NCBI RefSeq assembly: GCF_006716265.1
Contig: NZ_VFOS01000001.1
Location: forward strand, 1,054,001 to 1,118,000
Source: Rarobacter faecitabidus
GTDB taxonomy: Bacteria; Actinomycetota; Actinomycetes; Actinomycetales; Cellulomonadaceae
DNA length: 64,000 nt
Direction of reading: 5' to 3'
The notes beneath the pieces are model-generated. The model was not told the DNA's origin. It searched no databases and saw only the letters and a list, made by a program, of their open reading frames with translations. Positions 37,071 through 46,618 of the stretch are shown one piece after another (the first letter of the stretch is position 1; each line of letters starts with the position of its first letter). Made by a program: the position numbers and the translations under genes.

Positions 37071-37128
37071 CACCGGTTGTGGTTGCTGAGCACCCGCTAT
37101 ACGGCGCGCTCAGCAACCCTAACCGGTG
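37071..37128. repeat. 58-nt intergenic palindromic repeat, copy 2
   Basis: Near-perfect 20-bp stem (two mismatches) from CACCGGTT to AACCGGTG with the central CACCCGCTATAC. Lies between the convergent whiA and yvcK genes. Best preserved hairpin of the three copies. Confidence 0.85.
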
Positions 37129-37149
37129 CTCTCGCGCAGGAGGGCGGGG

Positions 37150-38187
37150 CTAGTCGGCCTCGTCGAGTCCGAATATCTCGCGGTAGGCCGCGGCTAGCCG
37201 GAAGCGCTCGTGGCGAGCAGTGCCGTCGGCACGTCGCAGGTCCGAGACGACCAGACGCGCACCGAGGCGCGCTGCGGCGGCGCGCATCTTGCGCGGCGAG
37301 TTGAACTGCGACGGATCGGCGAGGATGACATCGAAGCGCACGTCGGGCGCGTGCGCGTGCAGTGCGTCGAGTTGGTCGGCGGCCGTCATACCGAAGGACT
37401 CGTCGTCGCCGGTGGAGATGTTCAGGGTCAGCAACCGGTGCGCCTTCGACTCGATGATGGCCTGCTGCAGCCGGGGAACCACGAGGTGCGGCATGACCGA
37501 TGAGAACCAGGAACCGGGACCGAACACGAGCCAGTCGGAGTTGGCGACCGCGTCGAGAACCTCATCCGCGACGGGCGGATCCGACGGCGTCAGGCGAATC
37601 TGCCCGATGCGGCCAGCCGCCAGCGCCACGTGCGACTGCCCCACGACGGACGTCATGGTTCCGCCCAGATCGACGTCGGCCTCGATCTCGAGCGGTACCG
37701 CGGCCATCGGGAGGACTCGTCCACGCGCCCCGAGGAGGCGAGCGATCCAGTCCAGCCCGCCCACGGTGTCCCCCAGTAGCTCCCACAGCGCCACGATCAG
37801 CAGGTTGCCCACCGCATGCTGGTCGAGCGGCCCGGCCGTGTCGAAGCGGTACTGCAGGACATCGCGCCAGGTCTGCCCCCACTCGGAGTCATCGCAGAGC
37901 GCCGACAAGGCCATGCGCAGGTCGCCGGGCGGTAGGGCACCGAACTCCTGCCGCAATCGTCCCGAGGAGCCGCCGTCGTCGGCGACCGTCACTACGGCCG
38001 TGATCCGGTCGGTCACCAATCGCAGCGACGCGAGCGTGGCGGCAAGACCGTGACCACCCCCGAAGGCGACAACCTCGGGACGCACCTCGACGTGCCGAGG
38101 AGCAGGATCGGGGATGGCTGCCGATACGGCGGGAATCGACCCCGTCGCTGGCCGTAGCGCCTTCTCGGCGGGCAGATCCATCGTCAT
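37150..38187 (-). CDS. yvcK: Gluconeogenesis factor YvcK/CuvA-family protein
   Basis: 345 residues. The glycine-rich loop VVAFGGGHGLAATLASL lies near residue 42, followed by VADDGGSSGRLRQEFGALPPGD and LNISTGDDE. Homologues bind UDP-GlcNAc and influence carbon metabolism and cell-wall growth. ATG 38187 overlaps the rapZ stop by 4 nt. Residues 1-35 are an unconserved extension. Confidence 0.93.
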   Translation of the reverse strand: MTMDLPAEKALRPATGSIPAVSAAIPDPAPRHVEVRPEVVAFGGGHGLAATLASLRLVTDRITAVVTVADDGGSSGRLRQEFGALPPGDLRMALSALCDDSEWGQTWRDVLQYRFDTAGPLDQHAVGNLLIVALWELLGDTVGGLDWIARLLGARGRVLPMAAVPLEIEADVDLGGTMTSVVGQSHVALAAGRIGQIRLTPSDPPVADEVLDAVANSDWLVFGPGSWFSSVMPHLVVPRLQQAIIESKAHRLLTLNISTGDDESFGMTAADQLDALHAHAPDVRFDVILADPSQFNSPRKMRAAAARLGARLVVSDLRRADGTARHERFRLAAAYREIFGLDEAD

Positions 38188-39119
38188 TCCCTCCCCAGGT
38201 CGCGCGCCGTCACGACCACGTGGTGGCCGGCCTCGCGCAATCGCCGTGCCAGCGCGTTCGAGATCGCCACCGAGCGGTGCTGCCCGCCCGTGCAGCCGAT
38301 CGCGATAGTGGTGTGGCGCTTCTCCTCGCGCTCGTAGCCGGCCAGCACAGGTTCGAGCGCGTTCGCATATCGGTCAACGAACTCCAGTGCTCCGGGTTGC
38401 GAGAGCACGTAGTCCCGCACGGGGATGTCGTTGCCGTTTAGGTGACGCAACTCAGTGATCCAGTACGGATTGGCGAGGAAGCGGACGTCGGCCACGTGAT
38501 CGGCGTCGAGCGGAAGCCCGTGTTTGAAGCCGAAGGAGACAATGACGATGTTCAGTTCGGTGGGGATCTCCGATTGCACCGCGGCGCGGACGGTCCTGGC
38601 CAGCTCGTTCACGGACAGGTCGGAGGTGTCGATGACCGCGTCGGAGCGGCTCTTGATCGGCGCCAGCAGTTTTCGTTCCGCGGCGATTCCATCGAGGATG
38701 CGACCCTCGGGCGATAGCGGATGAGGACGGCGGACCTGCTCGAAGCGCCTGACCAGCGCGGCATCCGAGGCATCGAGGAACAGCACCTGGAAGCGCACCG
38801 ATGAGTTGCGCAACTGCTCCACGATGCCGGCGAGATCGTTGAAGAACTCCTTGCCGCGCACATCGAGGACGACTGCCAGGCGAGTGACCGACGATCCGGT
38901 TTTCGATACGAGTTCGACGAGCGGTGGCAGTAGGTTCGGCGGCAGGTTGTCCACGACGAACCATTGCATGTCTTCGAGGGCGGCCGCGGCGCGGGTCCGT
39001 CCGGCGCCCGACATTCCGGTGATAATCAGGACGTTCACCGCGTCCCCGATGGGCCGGTGAGCCGCAGCCTCGACGGCAGGTATCCCGGTCGGCACGGTCA
39101 TGGGGTGTGGCTCGCTCAT
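38184..39119 (-). CDS. rapZ: RapZ-family P-loop nucleotide-binding protein
   Basis: 311 residues. Walker A reads IITGMSGAGRTRAA, with the Arg-for-Lys form usual in actinobacterial homologues; DNLPPNLLPPL and the C-terminal IGCTGGQHRSVAIS are family signatures. In E. coli RapZ controls glmS via small RNA decay; in Actinobacteria the role is unclear. ATG 39119 (MSEPHPM) lacks a clear ribosome site; ATG 39101 is an alternative. Confidence 0.92.
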   Translation of the reverse strand: MSEPHPMTVPTGIPAVEAAAHRPIGDAVNVLIITGMSGAGRTRAAAALEDMQWFVVDNLPPNLLPPLVELVSKTGSSVTRLAVVLDVRGKEFFNDLAGIVEQLRNSSVRFQVLFLDASDAALVRRFEQVRRPHPLSPEGRILDGIAAERKLLAPIKSRSDAVIDTSDLSVNELARTVRAAVQSEIPTELNIVIVSFGFKHGLPLDADHVADVRFLANPYWITELRHLNGNDIPVRDYVLSQPGALEFVDRYANALEPVLAGYEREEKRHTTIAIGCTGGQHRSVAISNALARRLREAGHHVVVTARDLGRE

Positions 39120-39186
39120 GATGTCAGCATGCCAGGTCGCGGTGGCCTTGGATATGTCCGGCGCGTTCGTGTCTCCGATGCGGGAC

Positions 39187-41202
39187 TTACATGGACGAGT
39201 TCTTCGCGTCCGATTCCGGGACCGTGACTGCTCCAGGAGCACTCGTCCCCGAAGTGTCGCCGCCGAGGTCACTCGAGTCTGCGGCGGTGCCGGGCCCCGT
39301 GCCCGCCTGCGAAGCCAGAGAGGCCAGGACCGCCGCGGCGGATTTCGCGCCCATGCCCGGAACCGCCGCGATCTGCTCCACGCTCGCCGCACGTAGCTTC
39401 TTCACCGACCCGAACTCTTTGAGCAGCGCCTTGGCCCGGGCCGGACCGACGCCAGGGACGGAGTCCAGGGCGGAGACGGTCATGGCCTGCGAACGGCGCT
39501 TGCGATGTGCCTTGATCGCGAAGCGATGTGCCTCGTCGCGCAGCTGCTGCATCAGGTAGAGACCGGGTGAGCTGCGTTCAAGGATGAGCGGGTAGTCGTC
39601 ATCGGGCAGCCATACTTCCTCAAGGCGCTTCGCGAGCCCGCACAGCGCTATGTCGGTGACTCCCAGTTCCTCGAACACCTCCCAGGCCGCACGTACCTGC
39701 GGCGCGCCGCCGTCGACGATGATGAGCTGCGGGGGGTAGGCGAATCGACGCGAAGGCGCCTCGCCTGGTTCGGGCTTTTCGTGGACGCGCGCGAGCCGGC
39801 GGCGCATGACCTCGCGGATCGCCTCGGTGTCGTCACGTGCGCCATTGCCGTCCTCGCCGCGAATGGCATAAGTGCGGTATTCGTTCTTGCGGGGCAGTCC
39901 GTCCTCGAATACGACCATGGAGGCCATCTGCTGGTTCCCCTGGGTATGGGAAACGTCGTAGCACTCGATGCGCAAGGGCGCCTGAGACATGCCGAGGGCG
40001 GCTTGCAGGTCGCTGAGCGCCTGGCTTCGCGTCGTCAGGTCGCCGGACCGGCGCATCCTATGGAGGTGCAGCGCGTGGTCGGCGTTCTTCTTCACAGTCT
40101 GCGCGAGGTGCGCCTTCTCGCCGCGTTGCGGGACCTTGATCTTGACCCTGGCACCCCGCAGTGCACTCAGCCATGCTTCGAGATTGCGCTGATCGGCGGG
40201 CAGTTCCGGGACGAGCACTTCCGGTGGCACTGCGTCACGTTTCTCGATGCCCTCGCCGTCGCTCGCGTACTCGCCGTACGCCTGCTCGATGAAACTGGCG
40301 ACGAGTTCGGCGTCGGTGCGCGGTTCGAGGATCTCCACGATCCAGCCGCGCTGACCGCGCACTCGACCGCCACGGACGTAGAAGACCTGGACGGACGCCT
40401 CGAGTTCGTCGCGGACCATCTCGTAGATGTCCGCGTCGGTGCCGTCCGACAGGACGAGCGCATTGGATTCCATGGCGCTGTTGATCGCCTCGAGGTTGTC
40501 GCGCAGCCTGGCGGCCGTCTCGAAGTCGAGTTCGGCTGCGGCGTCCTTCATCTTCGTGGTGATGCGCCTGATGAGGCCGGAGGCGCGACCGGCCAGGAAG
40601 TCGCACAGGTCATCGGCCAGCGCGCGGTGATCGTCCGCCGAGATACGGCCGATGCACGGGGCTGAGCACTTGTCGATATAGCCCAGCAGGCAGGGGCGTC
40701 CCTGCATCTCGGCCCGGCGGAACACGCTGGCCGAACACGTTCGAACGGGGAACGGCTTGAGCAGCAGGTCCAGCGTTTCGCGGATGGCCCAGGCTTGCGC
40801 GTAGGGACCGAAGTACCTCGTCCCCGGCTTCTTCGCTCCTCGCGTCACCTGCGCGCGAGGAAACTTCTCCCACATAGTGACGGCCAAGTACGGGTACGAC
40901 TTGTCATCGCGATACTTGACGTTGAATCGCGGGTCGTACTCCTTGATCCACTGGTATTCCAGCGCGAGTGATTCGACCTCCGTCGCCACGACGGTCCATT
41001 CGACGCTTGCCGCCGTGGTGACCATCTGCTGGGTGCGGCGGTGCAGAGAGTGCAGTGGCTGGAAATAGTTCGCCAGTCGCGCGCGCAGGTTCTTGGCCTT
41101 GCCGACATAGATGACCCTGCCGTCCTCGTCGCGGAAACGATAGACGCCCGGCGACGTCGGTATCTCCCCCTGCTTGGGGCGGTAACTTGCCGGGTCTGCC
41201 AT
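39187..41202 (-). CDS. uvrC: UvrABC system protein C
   Basis: 671 residues. GIY-YIG nuclease domain: [28 protein letters not shown] (near residue 16). Then the UvrB-binding UVR motif, the RNase H-like endonuclease half ([24 protein letters not shown]) and two helix-hairpin-helix motifs ([20 protein letters not shown]). ATG 41202 lies seven bases after GATAAT with no Shine-Dalgarno, consistent with a leaderless message. No LexA box is visible here, unlike uvrA and uvrB. Confidence 0.97.
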   Translation of the reverse strand: MADPASYRPKQGEIPTSPGVYRFRDEDGRVIYVGKAKNLRARLANYFQPLHSLHRRTQQMVTTAASVEWTVVATEVESLALEYQWIKEYDPRFNVKYRDDKSYPYLAVTMWEKFPRAQVTRGAKKPGTRYFGPYAQAWAIRETLDLLLKPFPVRTCSASVFRRAEMQGRPCLLGYIDKCSAPCIGRISADDHRALADDLCDFLAGRASGLIRRITTKMKDAAAELDFETAARLRDNLEAINSAMESNALVLSDGTDADIYEMVRDELEASVQVFYVRGGRVRGQRGWIVEILEPRTDAELVASFIEQAYGEYASDGEGIEKRDAVPPEVLVPELPADQRNLEAWLSALRGARVKIKVPQRGEKAHLAQTVKKNADHALHLHRMRRSGDLTTRSQALSDLQAALGMSQAPLRIECYDVSHTQGNQQMASMVVFEDGLPRKNEYRTYAIRGEDGNGARDDTEAIREVMRRRLARVHEKPEPGEAPSRRFAYPPQLIIVDGGAPQVRAAWEVFEELGVTDIALCGLAKRLEEVWLPDDDYPLILERSSPGLYLMQQLRDEAHRFAIKAHRKRRSQAMTVSALDSVPGVGPARAKALLKEFGSVKKLRAASVEQIAAVPGMGAKSAAAVLASLASQAGTGPGTAADSSDLGGDTSGTSAPGAVTVPESDAKNSSM

Positions 41203-41405
41203 GCGTTCGATTATCCCAGGGAATGACGGTCGAAGGGAGCGGGCACGGTGCTCCGGTCAGACCGTGATGGGAAGTGCACGGCCGCATCTGGAACTCCAAG
41301 CCCTCTTCATATTCGCGCGTCGAGCGGATAGCCTGGCAGTGCCCATTTGTCTTGATAGGGCATCATGACGACAAGATATCTTCGCGAAGAACGGACCCCT
41401 TGCCG

Positions 41406-42950
41406 ATGACTCATCTGGACTCACATCCCCTCTCTCCACAAGCGGGTATCCGTCGGAGCGTTATCGCCGCCACAATCCTGGCGCTCCTGCTCACCGTCGG
41501 CCTCGCCGTCACCGCGACCAGCGCAGCCGCCGCGGCCGTCACCGAGACCGAGCCGAACAACTCCATCGCGACGGCTCAGACATTGGCCCTCGGGGACACT
41601 CTTACGGGCAAGACGCTGGGTACGCAGTGCTGCACGGTCGACAGCGACTACTACTACGTGCCGGTCAGCAAGCCAGGGCGACTCAATCTGAGCTTCACGT
41701 TCCCGGCGAACCTGTCCGGCGACGCGTACGACGTGAAGGTGTTCGATGCCGCCGAGGACACTCGGCTCTCCGTGAAGCTCATCGGACGCGACTCCTCCGG
41801 CGCCTGGGCCAGCGACTACGCGGTCTACGTCACCGGCAACGTGTACATCCAGATCCACGGCCGGGACAACTGGAACACGTGGAACAAGCCGTACCAGCTC
41901 CGCGTGACGCACACCCCTGGGACGGTGGAAAGAGAACCGAACAACTCCATCGCCAGCGCCACCAGCCTTCCTCTGGGGACCACGATTCAGGGCTCGACCC
42001 TGGGGACCCAATGCTGCACGGTCGACAGCGACTACTACTACGTGCCGGTCAGCAAGCCAGGGCGACTCAATCTGAGCTTCACGTTCCCGGCGAACCTGTC
42101 CGGCGACGCGTACGACGTGAAGGTGTTCGATGCCGCCGAGGACACCCGGCTCTCCGTGAAGCTCATCGGACGCGACTCCTCCGGCGCCTGGGCCAGCGAC
42201 TACGCGGTCTACGTCACCGGCAACGTGTACATCCAGATCCACGGCCGGGACAACTGGAACACGTGGGGAAAGCCCTACACCTTGCGGGCGACGCACACGC
42301 CGGGGACGGTGGAAAGAGAACCGAACAACTCCATCGCCAGCGCAACGATGCTACCGCGCGGCACCACGATTCAGGGCTCGATCCTGGGGACCCAATGCTG
42401 CACGGTCGACACCGACTATTTCTATGTTCCCCACACCAAGTCGGCTCGCCTTGCGATCAACCTCCGTTTCCCTGCGAGACTGAGCGGGTCGGCGTACGAC
42501 GTCGCCGTCTACAACTCGAAGTACCAGTTGATCCAGAGGTGGTCGCTGACCGGCAAGAACGCTTCGGGTGCCTGGGGACGCAAACTGGCGATCGCAGCAC
42601 CGCGGGGCGGGACGTACATCCAGATCCACGGCCGGGATAGCTGGAACACGTGGGGAAAGCCCTACACGCTTCGAGTGGCCGATGCCATCGTCACGAAGAC
42701 GCCGAAGATCGCGGGCACCAAAAAGGTGAGAAAGAAATTGACTGCCAAGCCGGGCAAGTGGAGTCCGGCGAAACTGAAGTACTCCTACCAGTGGTACCGG
42801 AACGGCAAGAAGATCAAGAAGGCGAAGAAGAAGTCGTACAAGCTGACTTCGAAGGATCGTGGGAAGAAGATCACGGTGAAGGTGACTGCCAAGAAGGCGG
42901 GATACTTCACCGTCAGCAAGAAGTCGAAGCCGGTCAAAGTACGCCGGTGA
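41406..42950 (+). CDS. Secreted protein with three PPC-like repeats and a basic tail
   Basis: 514 residues. Signal peptide of about 43 residues (ATILALLLTVGLAVTATSAAAAA). Three repeats of 128 residues (about 46-173, 174-301, 302-428), each starting EPNNSIA and containing TLGTQCCTVDSDYYYVP, resemble bacterial pre-peptidase C-terminal (PPC) domains. The C-terminus has a WYRNGKK-type module (YSYQWYRNGKKIKKAKKKSY) and a Lys-rich end. No catalytic domain or LPxTG. Repeats 1 and 2 are almost identical at the DNA level. Function unknown; probably surface adhesion or wall association. Confidence 0.8.
   Translation: MTHLDSHPLSPQAGIRRSVIAATILALLLTVGLAVTATSAAAAAVTETEPNNSIATAQTLALGDTLTGKTLGTQCCTVDSDYYYVPVSKPGRLNLSFTFPANLSGDAYDVKVFDAAEDTRLSVKLIGRDSSGAWASDYAVYVTGNVYIQIHGRDNWNTWNKPYQLRVTHTPGTVEREPNNSIASATSLPLGTTIQGSTLGTQCCTVDSDYYYVPVSKPGRLNLSFTFPANLSGDAYDVKVFDAAEDTRLSVKLIGRDSSGAWASDYAVYVTGNVYIQIHGRDNWNTWGKPYTLRATHTPGTVEREPNNSIASATMLPRGTTIQGSILGTQCCTVDTDYFYVPHTKSARLAINLRFPARLSGSAYDVAVYNSKYQLIQRWSLTGKNASGAWGRKLAIAAPRGGTYIQIHGRDSWNTWGKPYTLRVADAIVTKTPKIAGTKKVRKKLTAKPGKWSPAKLKYSYQWYRNGKKIKKAKKKSYKLTSKDRGKKITVKVTAKKAGYFTVSKKSKPVKVRR
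41628..42266 (+). repeat. Near-identical 384-bp-period duplication inside the PPC-like gene
   Basis: The 255 bp at 41628-41882 recur at 42012-42266 with a single difference (T at 41762, C at 42146). The third repeat unit aligns in protein but is diverged in DNA. Confidence 0.92.
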
Positions 42951-43030
42951 GCATGGCGCGGTCCCGATAAGCGGTTCCTGAGCCGGCTGAGGGCTCGACC
43001 AACGAGATCCCCTCATCACGTTTCCCGCTG

Positions 43031-43080
43031 ACGATTCGGGGGCCGTGCGCACTCATCGATGCGCACGGCCCCCGAATCGT
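43031..43080. terminator. Strong bidirectional terminator
   Basis: A perfect 21-bp stem (43031-43051 with 43060-43080) and 8-nt loop, between the converging PPC-like gene and uvrA; followed on plus by TGACATTTCC. Confidence 0.8.
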
Positions 43081-43170
43081 TGACATTTCCTTCGGCGGGC
43101 CGTCGCCTTCGATGCCCGTCGTCCCTGCCCTCACCCGCAACTCAAAAGCGCCCTCAAAGGCGCATTCGAG

Positions 43171-46005
43171 TCAGAGGAGCGGAGCGAGAAACTTGCCGGT
43201 GTGGCTCTTCTTCACCTTCGCCACCTGCTCCGGCGTTCCCTTCGCGACGACCATGCCGCCGCCGGAGCCGCCCTCGGGGCCCATGTCGATGACCCAGTCG
43301 GAGCTCTTGATCACGTCGAGGTTGTGCTCGATCACGACCACACTGTTGCCCTTGTCGACGAGCGATTGCAGCACACCGAGCAGTTTGCGGATGTCCTCGA
43401 AGTGCAGGCCGGTGGTGGGTTCGTCCAGCACGTAGATCGTGCGGCCGGTGGATCGGCGCTGGAGCTCTGCGGCAAGTTTCACGCGCTGTGCCTCACCGCC
43501 CGACAGGGTTGGGGCAGGCTGCCCGAGTCGCACGTACCCGAGCCCGACATCCACGAGCGTTTTGAGGTGCCGGGCGATGCGTGGAACGGCCGCGAAGAAG
43601 TCGGCTGCCTCCTCGATCGGCATGCTCAATACATCGGCGACGGTCTTGCCCTTGTAGTGCACCTCGAGCGTTTCGCGGTTGTACCTGGCGCCGTGGCACA
43701 CCTCGCACGGCACGTACACGTCCGGTAGGAAGTTCATCTCGATCTTGATCGTGCCGTCACCCGAGCACGCATCGCAACGACCGCCCTTGACGTTGAAGGA
43801 GAAACGGCCCGGCCCGTAGCCACGGATCTTCGCCTCCGTCGTCTCGGCGAATAGTTTACGAACCGCGTCCCAAACGCCCGTATAGGTTGCCGGGTTGGAT
43901 CGCGGGGTGCGGCCGATTGGCCCCTGGTCCACGTGCACGACCTTGTCGAGGTGCTCCAGACCCGTCACGCGCTTGTGCCGGCCAGCCACTCGCTTGGCGC
44001 CGTTGAGCTCGTTCGCGAGCACCGTGTAGAGGATGGAGTTCACGAGCGTCGACTTGCCCGACCCCGAAACCCCCGTGACGGAGGTCAGGACGCCGAGCGG
44101 GAACGACACATCAACATTGCGCAGGTTGTGTTCCCGCGCACCGATGACCTTGAGTTCGCGGTCCGGATCGATGGGGCGGCGGGTCGCCGGCAGCGGCAAC
44201 TCCCGCCGCCCGGAGAGGTACGCCCCGGTGACCGACTCCTTGGAGGCCAGCAAACCGGCTAGGTCCCCCGAGTGAACGATCCGGCCACCGTGCTCGCCCG
44301 CGCCGGGGCCGACGTCGACGATCCAGTCGGCCGTCCGGATGGTGTCCTCATCGTGCTCCACGACGATCAGGGTGTTGCCCAGGTCGCGTAGTCGCGTCAA
44401 CGTGTCGATGAGCCGGCGGTTATCGCGCTGGTGGAGTCCGATGGAGGGCTCGTCCAAAACGTAAAGGACCCCCACCAAGCCGGAGCCGATCTGCGTGGCC
44501 AGCCGAATGCGCTGGGCCTCGCCACCGGAGAGCGTGCCGGCGGCGCGCGACATCGAAAGGTAGTCGAGCCCAACGTCGAGCAGGAAGCCGAGTCGTGCCT
44601 GGATCTCCTTGAGTACCTGCCCGGCGATCACCTGCTCGCGCTGCCCGAGGGTCAGATCGTCAAGGAATGCGCTCGCATCGCCGATCGACAGGTTGCAGAC
44701 ATCGGCGATCGACTTCCCCGATACCCTAACCGCCAGCACCTCGGGCTTCAGCCGTGCGCCCTGGCACGCGGGGCAGGGAACCTCGCGCATGAAGGCCTCG
44801 TACTTCTCCTTTGACCACTCGGACTCGGTCTCGGTGTGACGTCGCTCCAGGAACGGCATCACGCCCTCGAATCCGGTCGAGTACTGCCGTTCACGACCCC
44901 ACCGATTGCGGTAGCGGACCGTGACCTCGTGATTGCGGCCGTGCAGGATGGCTCGCTGGATGTCCTTGCCTAGGTCCTTCCAGGGGGTCTTCATGTCGAA
45001 GCCCATCTCCTTGGCCAATGCGGTCAGGAGGCGGTCGAAGTACTCGCTCGACGTCTGCGCCCAGGGCACGATCGCGCCTTCTCCGAGCGACCGTTCGTCG
45101 TCGGGTATGACCAGGTCGGGATCCACCTCGAGTCGGTTCCCGAGCCCGGTGCATTCCGGGCACGCGCCGTAGGGGGCGTTGAACGAGAACGTGCGCGGCT
45201 CGATCTCGTCGAGCGTGAGGCGGTGGTCGTTGGGGCAGGCGCGGTGCTCGGAGAATCGGCGCTCGCGCGCAGGATCCTCGGCGTCCAAGTCCACGAACTC
45301 CACGATTAGCAGGCCGTCGGCCAGCCGCAGCGCCGTCTCGACCGAGTCGGTAAGGCGGCGGCGAATGCCGTCCTTGGCCACGAGCCGGTCGATCACTACG
45401 TCGATATCGTGCTTGAGCTTCTTCTCCAGGGCAGGCGGTGAGGAGAGCTGAGACACCTGGCCGTCGACGCGCGCGCGAGAGAAGCCCTGCGTCACGAGGT
45501 CGGCGAACAGATCGGAGTACTCCCCCTTGCGCCCACGCACTACCGGCGCGAGCAACTGGAAGCGAGTACCCTCGGGTAATTCCAGGAGCCGGTCGACGAT
45601 CTGCTGCGGGGACTGCGCCACGATCCGCTCGTCGCAGACCGGGCAGTGCTGCGTCCCCGCTCGTGCGAAGAGCAGCCGCAGGTAGTCGTAGACCTCCGTG
45701 ATCGTCCCCACTGTCGATCGCGGGTTCCGGTTGGTCGACTTCTGATCGATCGACACCGCGGGTGACAGGCCCTCGATGAAGTCGACGTCCGGCTTGTCCA
45801 TCTGGCCGAGGAACTGCCGCGCGTACGCGGACAACGACTCGACGTACCGGCGCTGCCCCTCGGCGAAGATCGTGTCGAACGCGAGGGAGGACTTCCCGGA
45901 TCCCGAAAGGCCAGTGAAGACGATTAACTTGTTTCGCGGTAGGTCGAGGTTGACGTTGCGCAGGTTGTGTTCCCGCGCACCCTGGATGACGAGGCGTTCA
46001 CTCAC
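43171..46005 (-). CDS. uvrA: UvrABC system protein A
   Basis: 944 residues with two ABC ATPase halves: [16 protein letters not shown] (near residue 30) and [13 protein letters not shown] (near 640), signature loops LSGGEAQRI and [11 protein letters not shown], and zinc-finger CxxC pairs (CPVC, CPEC, CPAC, CDAC). The start is GTG 46005, six bases after a TAGAAT -10 box, implying a leaderless transcript; GTG 46008 is one codon upstream. A LexA-like box lies at 46036-46051. Damage recognition subunit of nucleotide excision repair. Confidence 0.97.
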   Translation of the reverse strand: MSERLVIQGAREHNLRNVNLDLPRNKLIVFTGLSGSGKSSLAFDTIFAEGQRRYVESLSAYARQFLGQMDKPDVDFIEGLSPAVSIDQKSTNRNPRSTVGTITEVYDYLRLLFARAGTQHCPVCDERIVAQSPQQIVDRLLELPEGTRFQLLAPVVRGRKGEYSDLFADLVTQGFSRARVDGQVSQLSSPPALEKKLKHDIDVVIDRLVAKDGIRRRLTDSVETALRLADGLLIVEFVDLDAEDPARERRFSEHRACPNDHRLTLDEIEPRTFSFNAPYGACPECTGLGNRLEVDPDLVIPDDERSLGEGAIVPWAQTSSEYFDRLLTALAKEMGFDMKTPWKDLGKDIQRAILHGRNHEVTVRYRNRWGRERQYSTGFEGVMPFLERRHTETESEWSKEKYEAFMREVPCPACQGARLKPEVLAVRVSGKSIADVCNLSIGDASAFLDDLTLGQREQVIAGQVLKEIQARLGFLLDVGLDYLSMSRAAGTLSGGEAQRIRLATQIGSGLVGVLYVLDEPSIGLHQRDNRRLIDTLTRLRDLGNTLIVVEHDEDTIRTADWIVDVGPGAGEHGGRIVHSGDLAGLLASKESVTGAYLSGRRELPLPATRRPIDPDRELKVIGAREHNLRNVDVSFPLGVLTSVTGVSGSGKSTLVNSILYTVLANELNGAKRVAGRHKRVTGLEHLDKVVHVDQGPIGRTPRSNPATYTGVWDAVRKLFAETTEAKIRGYGPGRFSFNVKGGRCDACSGDGTIKIEMNFLPDVYVPCEVCHGARYNRETLEVHYKGKTVADVLSMPIEEAADFFAAVPRIARHLKTLVDVGLGYVRLGQPAPTLSGGEAQRVKLAAELQRRSTGRTIYVLDEPTTGLHFEDIRKLLGVLQSLVDKGNSVVVIEHNLDVIKSSDWVIDMGPEGGSGGGMVVAKGTPEQVAKVKKSHTGKFLAPLL

Positions 46006-46011
46006 CACATC

Positions 46012-46051
46012 ATTCTAGGACGAAAATCCCTCGATTCGCACATCTGTACGA
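46012..46051 (-). promoter_or_regulatory. uvrA promoter with LexA (SOS) box
   Basis: TAGAAT at 46012-46017 (minus strand) is placed for a leaderless uvrA start. The palindrome TCGCACATCTGTACGA (46036-46051) matches the Gram-positive/actinobacterial LexA consensus TCGAACANNTGTTCGA at 12 of 14 defined positions. Confidence 0.75.
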
Positions 46052-46141
46052 CCGCGCGTGGCGGCGCTGGTCAGGCGGCCCGGATGGAATCGAGGATGGA
46101 CGAGCGCTCCGCCGCCCTGCGCGGCGTGGATAATGGCACGC

Positions 46142-46609
46142 ATGCCTTCGTCCACCTCGACCCCGCTGCGCACGCGCGTCACCGCCGCGCTGCTCGGCCT
46201 GTGGTGCCTGGCCCTCGTCGCGATGACGTTGCGGGACGAGTCCCCCTCTCACACGATCTCGGCCGTCGCCCAGTGGGTGAGCGCGCTCGGGCTGCCGCTC
46301 ACGTTCAACCAGGCGGAGGCGATCGGCAACGTCGGCATCTTCATCCCGCTCGGATTGCTGGCGCAACTACTGGTGCAACAGGGCCGACCCCGGTGGACCG
46401 CGGCCCAGCGCTGGCGCGCCGCCCTCCTGGTCACGCTCGCCGGCGGCGCGGCGTCGCTCGGAATCGAGCTGATCCAGGGCTGGCTGCTGCCCGGCCGTGT
46501 CGCGTCGCTGCAGGACGTCGCGCTCAACACGTTGGGCACGGCCATAGGCGCGGCTCTGGGCGCGACCGCCGCCGCGCTGCTCGTCCGGCGGCGCGCAGGC
46601 GGGCGCTAG
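46142..46609 (+). CDS. VanZ-family membrane protein
   Basis: 155 residues with four predicted membrane helices and the VanZ-like signatures NQAEAIGNVGIFIPLGLLA and GIELIQGWLLPGRVASLQDVALNTLG. VanZ-like proteins affect teicoplanin resistance in some hosts, but most homologues have unknown roles. ATG 46142 is seven bases after GATAAT with no ribosome site, suggesting a leaderless mRNA; ATG 46133 is an alternative. It diverges from uvrA and converges on the hydrolase gene. Confidence 0.85.
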   Translation: MPSSTSTPLRTRVTAALLGLWCLALVAMTLRDESPSHTISAVAQWVSALGLPLTFNQAEAIGNVGIFIPLGLLAQLLVQQGRPRWTAAQRWRAALLVTLAGGAASLGIELIQGWLLPGRVASLQDVALNTLGTAIGAALGATAAALLVRRRAGGR

Positions 46610-46618
46610 CGCACCGCC

